Assembly (NCBI GenBank): GCA_002337085.1
Contig: DDFH01000006.1
Location: 153,098-217,097 of the forward strand
Origin: Hyphomonadaceae bacterium UBA1933
Lineage (GTDB): Bacteria > Pseudomonadota > Alphaproteobacteria > Caulobacterales > Aquidulcibacteraceae
Length of the DNA: 64,000 nucleotides
Reading direction: 5' to 3'
Shown: positions 9,794-19,180 of the stretch, in pieces
How positions within the stretch are numbered: the stretch's first letter is position 1
Layout of the letters: every line of letters begins with the position of its first letter
The notes under the pieces: model-generated
What the model was told of the DNA's origin: nothing
The model's database searches: none
The model's input: the letters and a program-made list of their open reading frames with translations, nothing else
Program-made: the position numbers and the translations under genes

Positions 9794-11272
9794 ATGGCAG
9801 AATTTGTGCCCGTACCAACGTTTGAACTAATTGTGTTTGGTGCATCAGGGGATTTAGCATTACGGAAGCTGTTTCCATCTCTTTTCCACCGTTTTTGTGA
9901 CGGTCAAATTCCAAAAGAATCAAAAATTGTTGGTATTGCGCGTCATGCCTTGAGCCGTGAAGAATTTCACGCGGCAGTTACCAATGGTTACATTAACCTT
10001 GCAAAGGGCGAAAAAGACCATCCTAAGTTAAAAGAGTTTTTGGAACTGATTGATTATGTTGCACTTGATGCTGCGGATGAAAATGCGGAATGGCATTTGG
10101 TTCACGATGCATTAAAACATGACGGTGAGGAGCGTGTAAGGGTATTTTACCTTTCAACGCCGCCGGCGGTTTTCGTTCCAATTTGCCATTCATTAAAAAC
10201 TTCAGGCCTTGCAACGCAAACTTCACGTGTGGTTCTTGAAAAGCCATTGGGTCGTGATTTACACTCCGCCAAAGCCATTAATGACGGTGTTGGTGAGGTT
10301 TTTTCAGAAGATCGTGTTTATCGTATCGACCATTATTTAGGCAAAGAAACCGTGCAAAACCTATTGGTCTTGCGTTTTGCCAATGCGCTATTTGAGCCGG
10401 TTTGGTCGCGCCATGCGATTGACCATGTTCAAATTACTGTTTCCGAAGACATTGGCGTTGGTTCACGTGGCGGTTATTATGATAAATCTGGCGCAATGCG
10501 CGACATGGTGCAAAACCATATGTTGCAGCTTTTGTGCCTTGTGGCGATGGAGCCACCTGCATCAATGGATGCCGATGCCATTCGCACCGAAAAAATCAAG
10601 GTTCTGCGTTCATTAGAACCAATTACGGCCGAAACAATCGCCGAAGACACAGTACGCGGCCAGTATAAAGCGGGTCTTGTTGGTGGTGAAGCGACACCTG
10701 GCTATCTCGAAGAGTTGAAAACATATGATGAAAATCTAAATTCATCTTCGACTGAAACTTTTGTTGCACTTAAAACCCATATTCATAATTGGCGCTGGAG
10801 TGGTGTACCATTCTATTTACGTACTGGTAAACGCCTTGCCAGCCGTCGTTCAGAAATCGTTGTGCAGTTTACGCCACCGCCACACGTTTTATTCGAAGGC
10901 GAATCAAAACCCAATCAGCTTGTAATGCGTTTGCAACCTGATGAAGGCGTTGAAATGTGGCTGCAAATCAAAGAGCCAGGCCCAGGCGGTCTTCGTATGA
11001 AATCGGTTCCGCTTGATTTGTCTTATGCCGAAACCTTTACCCTGCGCTATCCTGATGCTTATGAGCGGCTTTTGATGGATGTGGTGCGCGGCAATCTTTC
11101 TTTATTCATGCGCCGCGATGAAGTTGAGGCTGCATGGATATGGGTAGATCGCATTATCAAAGCATGGGAAGACAAAAACATCGAGCCGCATATTTATGCT
11201 GCTGGCTCTGATGGCCCTCTTGCATCTGCATTGATGATGGACCGCGATGGTCGCGCATGGAAAGAATTATAG
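9794..11272 (+). CDS. zwf: glucose-6-phosphate 1-dehydrogenase
   Basis: Oxidises glucose 6-phosphate to 6-phosphogluconolactone with NAD(P), the entry step of the Entner-Doudoroff and pentose phosphate routes. The 492-residue length is typical. Visible motifs are the Rossmann start GASGDLALRKLFP, the substrate and catalytic motif RIDHYLGKE near residue 176, and EKPLGRD. AGGGAGA precedes the ATG. It opens a plus-strand cluster zwf-pgl-edd-glk-eda-pyk. The 229-base upstream gap carries the likely promoter. Confidence 0.97.
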   Translation: MAEFVPVPTFELIVFGASGDLALRKLFPSLFHRFCDGQIPKESKIVGIARHALSREEFHAAVTNGYINLAKGEKDHPKLKEFLELIDYVALDAADENAEWHLVHDALKHDGEERVRVFYLSTPPAVFVPICHSLKTSGLATQTSRVVLEKPLGRDLHSAKAINDGVGEVFSEDRVYRIDHYLGKETVQNLLVLRFANALFEPVWSRHAIDHVQITVSEDIGVGSRGGYYDKSGAMRDMVQNHMLQLLCLVAMEPPASMDADAIRTEKIKVLRSLEPITAETIAEDTVRGQYKAGLVGGEATPGYLEELKTYDENLNSSSTETFVALKTHIHNWRWSGVPFYLRTGKRLASRRSEIVVQFTPPPHVLFEGESKPNQLVMRLQPDEGVEMWLQIKEPGPGGLRMKSVPLDLSYAETFTLRYPDAYERLLMDVVRGNLSLFMRRDEVEAAWIWVDRIIKAWEDKNIEPHIYAAGSDGPLASALMMDRDGRAWKEL

Positions 11273-11291
11273 GTTAATTCCACCGCTATAT

Positions 11292-11357
11292 TGTCACCCC
11301 GCACTTGTTGCGGGGTCTAATATCAAAACAAGAAGCCGCATTGAATGCGGGGTGGCA
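11292..11357. repeat. nested palindromic intergenic repeat
   Basis: Two 27-base arms (11292-11318 and 11331-11357) are near inverted complements of one another, and each arm is itself a CCCCGCA/TGCGGGG-type hairpin. This is the architecture of small palindromic extragenic elements in alphaproteobacteria. It fills the zwf-pgl gap and may attenuate or stabilise the operon mRNA. A related hairpin follows glmM. Confidence 0.75.
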
Positions 11358-11368
11358 AGGTTTTAAGA

Positions 11369-12067
11369 ATGCTAAAAATAAATAAATTTGAAAATCGTGA
11401 CGCCGCTTTTGCTGCACTTGCTGCGGCATTAAAGGATGCAACAAAAAATGCGGTTTCAAAAAATGGTCACGCTAATATTGCATTATCAGGCGGCACAACC
11501 CCCGAACCTGCATATAAAGACTATGCGGCAAGTGATTTTAACTGGAATGATGTTAATATTATTTTGGTCGATGAGCGTTGGGTTGAAGTTGATGATGATG
11601 GCTCCAACGAAAAAATGCTGCACCGTGCCTTTGGCGCAGCAAAAGATATAAATATCATTGGCATGAAGCAAAAAAATGCTGATTTATATGATGCTATTCC
11701 TACTGTTGAGGCGATTTATAATAAATATCTTCCTGCTGATGCTATTGTTTTGGGTATGGGCGAAGATGCGCATACTGCGTCATGGTTTGCGGGTGCGGAT
11801 AATTTGTCAGAAATTCTAAAACCTGATTATCCGTATAATATTGCACCAATAAATGCTGCCCATTCAGAGGTTGGAAAAAAATATCCGTTAAGAATAACAT
11901 TAACTTTGCCTGCTATTGCATCTTGCGATATGGTAATGCTACTCATATTTGGTATAAAAAAATTAGAAGTGTTTGAGCGTGCAATAACTGGGGACGCAAG
12001 CTCAAGCCCAATCAAGGCAGCAGTTGATGCCGCCAAAAAAGGTTTTGTCGTTTTCTGGGCGGAATAA
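11369..12067 (+). CDS. pgl: 6-phosphogluconolactonase
   Basis: Hydrolyses 6-phosphogluconolactone, the product of the preceding zwf. The DevB/SOL-type fold is recognised from ALSGGTTPEPAY, ILVDERWVE and GMGEDAHTASWF, all in the expected order over 232 residues. I placed the start at ATG 11369 (AAGG about 9 bases upstream). The frame stays open back to 11345, but that part lies inside the palindromic repeat. Confidence 0.94.
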   Translation: MLKINKFENRDAAFAALAAALKDATKNAVSKNGHANIALSGGTTPEPAYKDYAASDFNWNDVNIILVDERWVEVDDDGSNEKMLHRAFGAAKDINIIGMKQKNADLYDAIPTVEAIYNKYLPADAIVLGMGEDAHTASWFAGADNLSEILKPDYPYNIAPINAAHSEVGKKYPLRITLTLPAIASCDMVMLLIFGIKKLEVFERAITGDASSSPIKAAVDAAKKGFVVFWAE

Positions 12068-12140
12068 GATAATTATTTCGCATAGTAAAATTGCAATTTA
12101 AGTTCGCTTTTTGCGGGCTACCAAAAGAAGGATAAAATAA

Positions 12141-13949
12141 TTGCGTCCCGAAATTAATGCTGTGACCGACAGGATAATTGCGCGTTCTCAAAAGACACGT
12201 GAAGAATATCTTGCGCTTATTGAAAGCCATAAATCAAAAACCCCAAGCCGCGAACGTTTGGCGGCTGCTAATCAGGCACATACTTATGCCGCCTGCCCTG
12301 CGCTTGATAAATCCGAATTAATTGGTGGTAAATGGCCAAATATTGGTATCGTAACCGCCTATAATGACATGCTTTCGGCACATGAGCCATTAAAAGACTA
12401 TCCCGACATTATCAAAACAGCAGTTCGTAAATATGGCGCAATTGCACAGGTTGCGGGCGGCGTTCCGGCAATGTGTGATGGAGTAACACAAGGCTTTGAA
12501 GGCATGGAATTATCGCTATTTTCACGCGATATTATTGCCATGTCCACCGCGATTGCGATGTCGCACGATGTGTTTGACGCAGGTATTTGTCTTGGCGTTT
12601 GCGATAAAATCGTTCCTGGGTTGATGATTGGTGCATTACGCTTTGGCTGGTTGCCGTTTATTTTCTGCCCATCTGGCCCAATGACCTCTGGCATTTCCAA
12701 TAGTGAAAAAGCAAAAACCCGCCAATTATATGCCGAAGGCAAGGTTGGACGCAAAGAGTTACTTGAATCCGAATCAAAGGCCTATCACGAAGAAGGTACT
12801 TGCACATTCTATGGAACCGCAAATTCCAATCAGATGATGATGGAATTTATGGGCGTTCATATGCCAAATTCCGCTTTTATTAATCCGCGCAATCCATTAC
12901 GTGCTGCATTGGTAAAGGCAACAGGCGTCCGCGCAAGCAAAATCACACATTTGGGTGATGAATATTTGCCACTTGGTAAAGTCATAAGCGAAAAAGCAAT
13001 TGTAAACGCAATGGTTGGTCTTTGTGCCACTGGTGGTTCGACCAATCATATGTTGCACCTTCCGGCGATGGCACGCGCAGCAGGGATTATTATCAATTGG
13101 CAAGATTTTGAAGACATTTCAGAGGCCACCCCGCTTTTGGCGCGCGTTTATCCGAACGGGCCAGCCGATGTGAACCATTTCCATGCGGCGGGCGGCATTG
13201 CCTTTTTGATTGATCAGTTACTTGAAGGCGGATTATTGCATGACGATGTTATGACCGTTATGGGCAAAGGGCTTTCAAACTATACTCAAGAGCCGTTCTT
13301 GGACGGCGACCTTGCAGTATGGCAAGCAGGCACCAAAAAAAGCCATGACGAAGATGTCTTGCGTCCGCTTGCAAATCCATTTGCAACAACTGGGGGCTTA
13401 CGCCTTGTTAAAGGCAATATTGGTCGTGGTTGCGTAAAAATTTCTGCGGTTTCACAAGATCACCATGAAATAAAAGCGCCAGCACGGGTTTTCACCTCAC
13501 AATCGTCTTTTCACGAAGCATTTAAAGCCGGTGAACTTGATAAGGATGTCGTGGTGGTGGTTCGTGGGCAAGGGCCACGCGCGAATGGTATGCCAGAATT
13601 ACACAAATTAACCCCAGCACTTGGCGTTTTACAAGATAAGGGTTTTAAAGTTGCACTTTTGACCGACGGTCGTATGTCGGGCGCATCGGGTAAAATTTTG
13701 GCGGCAATCCACATAACACCAGAGGCATTGGGTGGGGGCGCTATCGCCAAAATCCGTGATGGTGATATAATCCATATCGATGCCAATGGAATTATTGAGG
13801 CATTGGTAGATGAAAAAGAATGGGAAAACCGCACCGCAATTCTTCCCGATATGTCGGATTCGCAAAACGACATTGGGCGCGAATTATTCAACGTATTTCG
13901 CAAAAATGCTGGTGCTGCCGAAGATGGCGCATCACAATTTGAATATTAA
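12141..13949 (+). CDS. edd: phosphogluconate dehydratase
   Basis: Dehydrates 6-phosphogluconate to 2-keto-3-deoxy-6-phosphogluconate, the committed Entner-Doudoroff step. The 602-residue length is the family standard for the IlvD/Edd iron-sulfur dehydratases. Conserved segments include NIGIVTAYNDMLSAHEP, GVPAMCDGVTQG, LGVCDKIVPG (Fe-S cysteine) and LTDGRMSGASGK. The start is a TTG at 12141 with AGAAGGAT upstream; no in-frame ATG fits. It follows pgl after 73 bases. Confidence 0.96.
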   Translation: MRPEINAVTDRIIARSQKTREEYLALIESHKSKTPSRERLAAANQAHTYAACPALDKSELIGGKWPNIGIVTAYNDMLSAHEPLKDYPDIIKTAVRKYGAIAQVAGGVPAMCDGVTQGFEGMELSLFSRDIIAMSTAIAMSHDVFDAGICLGVCDKIVPGLMIGALRFGWLPFIFCPSGPMTSGISNSEKAKTRQLYAEGKVGRKELLESESKAYHEEGTCTFYGTANSNQMMMEFMGVHMPNSAFINPRNPLRAALVKATGVRASKITHLGDEYLPLGKVISEKAIVNAMVGLCATGGSTNHMLHLPAMARAAGIIINWQDFEDISEATPLLARVYPNGPADVNHFHAAGGIAFLIDQLLEGGLLHDDVMTVMGKGLSNYTQEPFLDGDLAVWQAGTKKSHDEDVLRPLANPFATTGGLRLVKGNIGRGCVKISAVSQDHHEIKAPARVFTSQSSFHEAFKAGELDKDVVVVVRGQGPRANGMPELHKLTPALGVLQDKGFKVALLTDGRMSGASGKILAAIHITPEALGGGAIAKIRDGDIIHIDANGIIEALVDEKEWENRTAILPDMSDSQNDIGRELFNVFRKNAGAAEDGASQFEY

Positions 13950-13982
13950 GAATTGAATATTTAACAGGGGAAAGCACACAAA

Positions 13983-14936
13983 ATGGATAAACCGGTTATA
14001 GTTGGCGATGTTGGCGGCACAAATGCAAGGCTTGCAATTGCAAAACGTCTTAGCAATGGCAAAATTGACCTTACTCATGTCGGCATAAAACCGGTTGAAG
14101 AATTTCGCTCATTAGAAGCAGCGCTTGAAAACTGGTTGGTTGAAATTGAAGAAAAACCAAAAACTGCGGTCTTTGCACTTGCTGGTGTAACTGGCGCGGA
14201 TGAGGTGCGCTTCACTAATTCAGATTGGGTGGTTTCAGCCTCAAAGATTAAAGAAATTTTTGGCCTTGATGATGTGCTTTTGGTCAATGACTTTGCGGCA
14301 CAAGCAATGGCAATACCCGCAACCAAAGACAATGCGTTTGAGGTTATCAATAAAGGGAAGCCAGTGGCTGGCGCACCCAAAGTTATTTTAGGTCCAGGAA
14401 CTGGGCTTGGTATGGCCGGTTTAGTTGAAACCAATGACGGATACCGCGTCATGCCGACCGAAGGTGGCCATCAGGCATTTGCACCACGTTCTGACATAGA
14501 ACGTGAGATTTTAAAAATCCTTGCAAGTGCATTTGATAACGTAACTTTTGAACATGTGGTTTCCGGCCCCGGTTTATTAAGGGTTTACAAATGTTTGGGA
14601 ACAATTCGCGGCGAACACACGCCATTTGATACACCGCCAGAAATTGGTGAGGCAGCAGCGAATTTATCGTCACAATTGGCGGTTGATGCGGCCAAAACCC
14701 TTTCACTTATGCTGGCAACTTTCTGCGCTAATGCAATTTTGGGAATGGGCGCACAGGGCGGCTGCATAATTGCCGGCGGGGTCGCAGAACAATTGTCAAA
14801 ATTCATCGCTACTGATGATTTTCTGGAACGTTTCAAAAATATTGGCACGATGTCAAATTATGTTCGTGACGTTCCTTTACTAAGAAATACCGATAAATAT
14901 GCTGCACTTCGTGGTGCAGCAATGTTTGCACAATGA
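13983..14936 (+). CDS. glk: glucokinase
   Basis: Phosphorylates glucose with ATP, supplying zwf. The 317-residue protein is of the bacterial Glk (ROK-unrelated, ASKHA) type: phosphate-binding GDVGGTNARLA at residues 8-18, LVNDFAAQA with the catalytic Asp, LGPGTGLGMAG and the downstream TEGGHQAFAP. A GGGGAAAG site precedes the ATG. Its position between edd and eda supports use of free glucose rather than PTS uptake. Confidence 0.95.
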   Translation: MDKPVIVGDVGGTNARLAIAKRLSNGKIDLTHVGIKPVEEFRSLEAALENWLVEIEEKPKTAVFALAGVTGADEVRFTNSDWVVSASKIKEIFGLDDVLLVNDFAAQAMAIPATKDNAFEVINKGKPVAGAPKVILGPGTGLGMAGLVETNDGYRVMPTEGGHQAFAPRSDIEREILKILASAFDNVTFEHVVSGPGLLRVYKCLGTIRGEHTPFDTPPEIGEAAANLSSQLAVDAAKTLSLMLATFCANAILGMGAQGGCIIAGGVAEQLSKFIATDDFLERFKNIGTMSNYVRDVPLLRNTDKYAALRGAAMFAQ

Positions 14937-14946
14937 GGATTATGAA

Positions 14947-15573
14947 ATGACTGCCTTTGCTTCACGTTTAAGATTAAACCCGATTATTCCAGTTTTGGAA
15001 ATTCCAAAAATTGAATATGCCGCCCCCTTGGCTGTTGCCCTTGAAAAAGGTGGCATCAAATATGCCGAAGTTACCCTTCGTACCGAATGCGGCATTGCTT
15101 CAATCCGTGAAATGAAGGATGCTGCGCCGTCTTTGGTGGTTGGTGCAGGCACAATTTTAACCGAGGGGGATGTTGAAGCCTGTGTTAAAGTTGGCGCTGA
15201 TTTCATTGTTACCCCTGGCTCTAGCCCACAATTGCGTGAGGCATTATTAAAACTTGATATGGATGTTATGGTTGGGGTTACCACCGCCACAGAAGTTATG
15301 AGCCGCCTTGAAGAAGGTTTTGGGGTTTTAAAATTCTTCCCAGCAGAATCATTTGGTGGTGCGGGAACGTTAAAATCATTCCAAGGGCCATTTAAACATG
15401 CGCAATTCTGCCCAACTGGTGGTATCAGCCTTGATAAAATCCCTAATTATCTTGCACTTTCAAACGTTGTTGCCGTGGGTGGAAGCTGGATTGCAACCAA
15501 ACAATTACTAGAGGCCGAGGATTTCGCAACCATCGAAGCCAATGCCCGCCTTGCCGCACAATTTAATCAATAA
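14947..15573 (+). CDS. eda: KDPG aldolase (2-dehydro-3-deoxy-phosphogluconate aldolase)
   Basis: Cleaves KDPG to pyruvate and glyceraldehyde 3-phosphate, closing the Entner-Doudoroff pathway. The class I aldolase motifs are the Glu in VTLRTE, GAGTILTE, TPGSSP and the Schiff-base Lys in LKFFPAES. I start it at ATG 14947 because GAGG lies ten bases upstream; the frame is open upstream but overlaps glk. The 208-residue length is normal. It is tightly spaced with glk (10 bases) and pyk (9 bases). Confidence 0.96.
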   Translation: MTAFASRLRLNPIIPVLEIPKIEYAAPLAVALEKGGIKYAEVTLRTECGIASIREMKDAAPSLVVGAGTILTEGDVEACVKVGADFIVTPGSSPQLREALLKLDMDVMVGVTTATEVMSRLEEGFGVLKFFPAESFGGAGTLKSFQGPFKHAQFCPTGGISLDKIPNYLALSNVVAVGGSWIATKQLLEAEDFATIEANARLAAQFNQ

Positions 15574-15582
15574 AGGTTCAAT

Positions 15583-17001
15583 ATGATAAGAAACCGCCGC
15601 ACCAGAATCGTTGCTACACTTGGTCCCAAAAGTCGCGATCCAGATACCACTTTGGCACTTGCACAGGCGGGGGTTGATGTTTTTCGCCTGAACTTTTCAC
15701 ACGGGTCATTTGAAGATCACCGACTTGCCTATGAATCCGTGCGCTCTGCCGAGCTTGCTGTGCAACGCCCACTTGGTATTCTTGCCGATTTACAAGGGCC
15801 AAAACTTCGCCTTGGAACATTCAAGGATGGCAAGAAAATCAAGCTAGAGGCGGGTGGTAAATTCCGCCTTGTTCTTGAAAAAATTGAAGGTGACGAAACC
15901 CAATGCTCATTGCCGCACAAAGAAATTTTTGCGGTAATGAAAAAAGGGCTTAACCTTTTGGTTGATGATGGCAAAGTCCGTCTTGAAGTAACCGACCACG
16001 GCGGTGATTGGGCCGAAGTTAAATGTATTCGCGCGGGTTTTTTATCCGACCGTAAGGGGGTTAACGTCCCCGAAGTTGTATTGCCATTATCGGCAATTTC
16101 CGAAAAAGACCGCAAAGATGTTAATTTCGCGCTTGAACTTGGGGTTGATTGGGTTGCTTTATCATTCGTACAACGTGCGGCAGACATGGCTGAATTACGC
16201 TCTATTGTAAAAGGTCGCGCAGCGGTTTTGGCGAAAATTGAAAAGCCGGCGGCACTGAAATCACTTAACGAAATTCTTGATTATTGTGATGGCGTTATGG
16301 TGGCACGTGGCGATTTGGGGGTTGAACTTGCCCCCGAAGAAGTGCCTATTGCACAAAAAACCATCCTTCGTGCGGCACGTCAACGCGGCGTGCCAACCAT
16401 TGTTGCGACACAAATGCTTGAAAGCATGATTACATCATCAACCCCTACCCGTGCCGAGGCTTCCGACGTTGCCAATGCGGTTTATGAAGGCACGGACGCC
16501 CTTATGCTTTCGGCGGAAACTGCATCGGGTGACTTCCCACTTGAGGCTGTTGAGGTGATGAGCCGTATTGCCGAACGCGTTGAAAAAGATCCGCGCTGGG
16601 CTGGGTTAATGGATGCCGAACATTCAAGTCCAGAGCATGAAATTTCCGATGCAATCTCTGCGGCGGCAAAAGTTGCGGCGGATGTTTCCAATGCCAAATG
16701 TTTGGTTGCCTTTTCGGCGCGTGGAACAACTGCATTGCGTATTTCACGTGAAAGACCATTGCAGCCAATCCTTACCCTTACCCCAAACATTCAATCGGCA
16801 CGTAAACTTGCGCTTGCTTGGGGCATGGAAACTCGCATAATCTATGACCCAAAAGACATTGAAGAAATGGCAGAACTTGCATCCATTTATGCAAGCGGAA
16901 TTGGGCTTGCCAAATCTGGTGATAGAATTGTTGTGGTCGCGGGCGTTCCATTTGGCACACCAGGGGCAACCAATTTATTGCGCATCGCCAGAGCGAAATA
17001 A
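15583..17001 (+). CDS. pyk: pyruvate kinase
   Basis: Makes pyruvate and ATP from phosphoenolpyruvate, so the cluster ends at pyruvate by both branches of glucose breakdown. At 472 residues it has RTRIVATLGPKSRD at the start, the catalytic Lys in LAKIEKPAAL, VARGDLGVEL for Mg and phosphate, and TRAEASDVANAVYEGTDALM. A terminator hairpin follows directly, which suggests this is the last gene of the zwf-pyk unit. Confidence 0.97.
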   Translation: MIRNRRTRIVATLGPKSRDPDTTLALAQAGVDVFRLNFSHGSFEDHRLAYESVRSAELAVQRPLGILADLQGPKLRLGTFKDGKKIKLEAGGKFRLVLEKIEGDETQCSLPHKEIFAVMKKGLNLLVDDGKVRLEVTDHGGDWAEVKCIRAGFLSDRKGVNVPEVVLPLSAISEKDRKDVNFALELGVDWVALSFVQRAADMAELRSIVKGRAAVLAKIEKPAALKSLNEILDYCDGVMVARGDLGVELAPEEVPIAQKTILRAARQRGVPTIVATQMLESMITSSTPTRAEASDVANAVYEGTDALMLSAETASGDFPLEAVEVMSRIAERVEKDPRWAGLMDAEHSSPEHEISDAISAAAKVAADVSNAKCLVAFSARGTTALRISRERPLQPILTLTPNIQSARKLALAWGMETRIIYDPKDIEEMAELASIYASGIGLAKSGDRIVVVAGVPFGTPGATNLLRIARAK

Positions 17002-17007
17002 GGGCAA

Positions 17008-17041
17008 AATAAAACCAGAATAAATTTATTCTGGTTTTATT
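17008..17041 (+). terminator. terminator after pyk
   Basis: A perfect palindrome centred on AAATTT, with arms AATAAAACCAGAAT and its complement, ending in T residues. It works on either strand and closes the glycolytic unit. Confidence 0.85.
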
Positions 17042-17150
17042 AAACTTAATCTGTTATCCAAATGGCAGGTTGTTTTGGGCATTTGGATTAAACGCTCTTG
17101 AATTTTATTGCCCCGACCACCAAATAGATTTTTTACAAAGAAATTGAGTT

Positions 17151-18011
17151 ATGGGTAACAATCTCGTTAAAAATAATACGCCTCTAAAAGTCATTGATAA
17201 CCAAACGAATGGCAATATTTGGGATATTATGCGCTTTGAGGCCGGACAGGCGGCAAGCGATGAGCCAGCACTTGGGTCATTATTGCATGCAACGATTTTA
17301 AACCATAAATCATTATCGCGCGCACTTGCCTATCAACTTGCACAAAAAATTGGTGGGGCAGATTTAAACTCGTTACAAATTCGCGAAGTCTGCGCCGAAG
17401 CTTACATAAGCAATCCACAAATTGTTGAATATGCCGAAATTGATATGGATGCCGTAATGCAGCGTGACCCCGCATGCCATTCATATTTACAACCATTTTT
17501 ATATTTCAAAGGTTTTCAAGCACTTCAGGCGCACCGTGTGGCGCATTATTTGTGGCAAAATGGCCGCCAATTATTGGCGCTTCACCTTCAAAGTAGGGTT
17601 AGTGAGCTGTTTCAGGTTGATATCCACCCCGCCGCAAAAATCGGCAAAGGCGTGTTCATTGACCATGCCACAGGGATTGTCGTTGGCGAAACCGCCGTAA
17701 TTGGTGACAATGTTTCCATACTTCACAACGTTACCCTTGGTGGAACTGGTAAAGAAGGTGGCGATCGCCACCCAAAAATTGGCGATGGCGTTTTGATTGG
17801 CGCGGGCGCAAAAGTGCTTGGTAATATTCGCATTGGTGAAAATGCGCGTATTGCGGCGGGTTCATTGGTGCTTAAAGACGTGGTGCGCGGCGCAACGGTT
17901 GCTGGCATTCCTGCCAAAGTTGTTAAAGTTACACCATCCGAATGCTGCGCCCAATCAATGGATCAGATTTTTGATTGCGCTGATATTGCCACTTTTGACC
18001 CCGGTTTATAA
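17151..18011 (+). CDS. cysE: serine O-acetyltransferase
   Basis: Acetylates serine to O-acetylserine for cysteine synthesis. It has an N-terminal helical SATase domain (residues 25-150) and a C-terminal left-handed beta-helix of hexapeptide repeats (IGKGVFIDHATGIVVGETAV onward). The catalytic His is in FIDHATG, and GGTGKEGGDRHPKIG follows. The tail holds paired cysteines (SECCAQS), and the last residues may mediate binding to cysteine synthase. The sulfur-assimilation partner genes are not in the window. Confidence 0.95.
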   Translation: MGNNLVKNNTPLKVIDNQTNGNIWDIMRFEAGQAASDEPALGSLLHATILNHKSLSRALAYQLAQKIGGADLNSLQIREVCAEAYISNPQIVEYAEIDMDAVMQRDPACHSYLQPFLYFKGFQALQAHRVAHYLWQNGRQLLALHLQSRVSELFQVDIHPAAKIGKGVFIDHATGIVVGETAVIGDNVSILHNVTLGGTGKEGGDRHPKIGDGVLIGAGAKVLGNIRIGENARIAAGSLVLKDVVRGATVAGIPAKVVKVTPSECCAQSMDQIFDCADIATFDPGL

Positions 18012-18077
18012 TATTATTGCGGGACAATTTTTGGGCTTATAAACTATTTGTTAAGCATAAATTCCTAATGTTTACGA

Positions 18078-18341
18078 ATGGCTAATATTTCCGACGCACC
18101 ACGATTTAACAATCCGGCACTTGCCGCCTTTGCCCAAAAAATGGCGCAGGCACGCGCAGTGAATGTCCCACAGACACCAGTGGCAACACAAACACCAAAA
18201 AGTGCGCCCGTTGTGGAAAAAGAAAATATTACAACGACCGCAATTAACAATGATGTGGCGATAAACACGGTTGAAGAAGCCCCCAAAAAACCCGAGGGAG
18301 CCTTTGTGCGAAAGGGTATGTTCCTCGATATTAGGGTTTAA
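18078..18341 (+). CDS. small Ala/Pro-rich hypothetical protein, 87 aa
   Basis: An 87-residue product with a short helical N-terminus (NPALAAFAQKMAQARA), a low-complexity Pro/Thr/Val linker, and a compact basic-hydrophobic end (RKGMFLDIRV) that looks conserved in character. There is no signal peptide or membrane span. It follows cysE on the same strand. The ribosome site is weak. I do not recognise it and leave the function open. Confidence 0.5.
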   Translation: MANISDAPRFNNPALAAFAQKMAQARAVNVPQTPVATQTPKSAPVVEKENITTTAINNDVAINTVEEAPKKPEGAFVRKGMFLDIRV

Positions 18342-18360
18342 TTTACGCGGATGCTCTAAT

Positions 18361-18861
18361 ATGCTAAAATCTTCTGTTCATAATAATAAAATTGATCAAG
18401 AGAACCAGATGCAAAACGGGTTGAAACGCATAAATAAAAAAGAACTCGGGGATTTGAAAATTATCCTTTTATCCGAAGGATTGCCGGTACAAACCATTGG
18501 CTTCGCCCCAATTAGTTTCTTTTCAATCACTGCCGAAAACGGTGCGCCACTTGGGTGGGGCGGTATCGAGATTTATAATGACGCCGCTGTGCTTCGTTCG
18601 GTGGTTATAAAGAATGCCCTGCGAGGCATGGGTTCTGGCAAAAAACTAGTCAAAGCCTTGATTAATGAGGCGCGGGATTTGGGGCTTAAAAAACTTTGGC
18701 TTTTAACAATTAATGCCGAAACCTTTTTCTCCCGCCTTGGTTTTCAACACGCCATAAGATCCGAAGCACCCAAAGCAATCCAACAATGCGAAGAATTTAC
18801 CTGGGGCTATAATGACACCGCCCATTGCATGTGCCTTAAACTAAAACCCGCTTGCGAATAG
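18361..18861 (+). CDS. GNAT-family N-acetyltransferase
   Basis: A 166-residue acyltransferase of the GNAT fold. The acetyl-CoA signature is seen as VVIKNALRGMGSGKKLVKAL, followed by LKKLWLLTINAETFFSRLGF. This pattern resembles the ArsN-like group, but no arsenic genes are nearby and the substrate is unknown. The start is ambiguous: ATG 18361 or ATG 18409, the latter with a better AAGAGA site and directly before the domain. Confidence 0.8.
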   Translation: MLKSSVHNNKIDQENQMQNGLKRINKKELGDLKIILLSEGLPVQTIGFAPISFFSITAENGAPLGWGGIEIYNDAAVLRSVVIKNALRGMGSGKKLVKALINEARDLGLKKLWLLTINAETFFSRLGFQHAIRSEAPKAIQQCEEFTWGYNDTAHCMCLKLKPACE

Positions 18862-18930
18862 TTTATTCAAGCCAAGTGTGCAAACATCTTGCATTTATCT
18901 CGTAAAAATATATTCAGACTTTCTCAATTT

Positions 18931-18955
18931 AAGACCCTTAACCACGGTCTTTTTA
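18931..18955 (+). terminator. weak hairpin with T-run after the GNAT gene
   Basis: A short AGACC/GGTCT stem with an internal loop is followed by TTTTTATT. The stem is short, so termination is only plausible. Confidence 0.4.
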
Positions 18956-18987
18956 TTAAATTTGGGTTTATCCCAAGTTTAAATTAA

Positions 18988-19176
18988 TGCTTGGGGCAGG
19001 TGGCCCGGAAGTGTAGCGTAAGCGAAACAACCAAACAAACCAACGAGGTCACCTGAACTCAGGTCTCTCGTATTATTTAATGGTTGGGGCAGGTGGCACT
19101 AAGTGAAGTGTCAACGTAACGACCAAGTAAACCAACGAGGTCACCTGAAACACAGGTATCTCGTATTATTTTAATG
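18988..19176 (+). repeat. two tandem ~94-base units sharing the 5' end of the adjacent tRNA-Ser
   Basis: Two direct repeats (about 18988-19082 and 19083-19176) start with the same TTGGGGCAGGTGGC that begins tRNA-Ser at 19181. Both end with the same tail, ACCAACGAGGTCACCTGAA, then a short hairpin and TCTCGTATTATT. The GGGGCAGG starts are 93-94 bases apart, in register with the tRNA. Neither unit can fold into a complete tRNA. They look like partial duplications of the tRNA leader and 5' end. Confidence 0.75.
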
Positions 19177-19180
19177 GTTG

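Noticed and set aside
18988..19176. Additional tRNA genes
   Set aside because: Only the first 14 bases match the tRNA; no anticodon stem, T-arm or acceptor closure can form.
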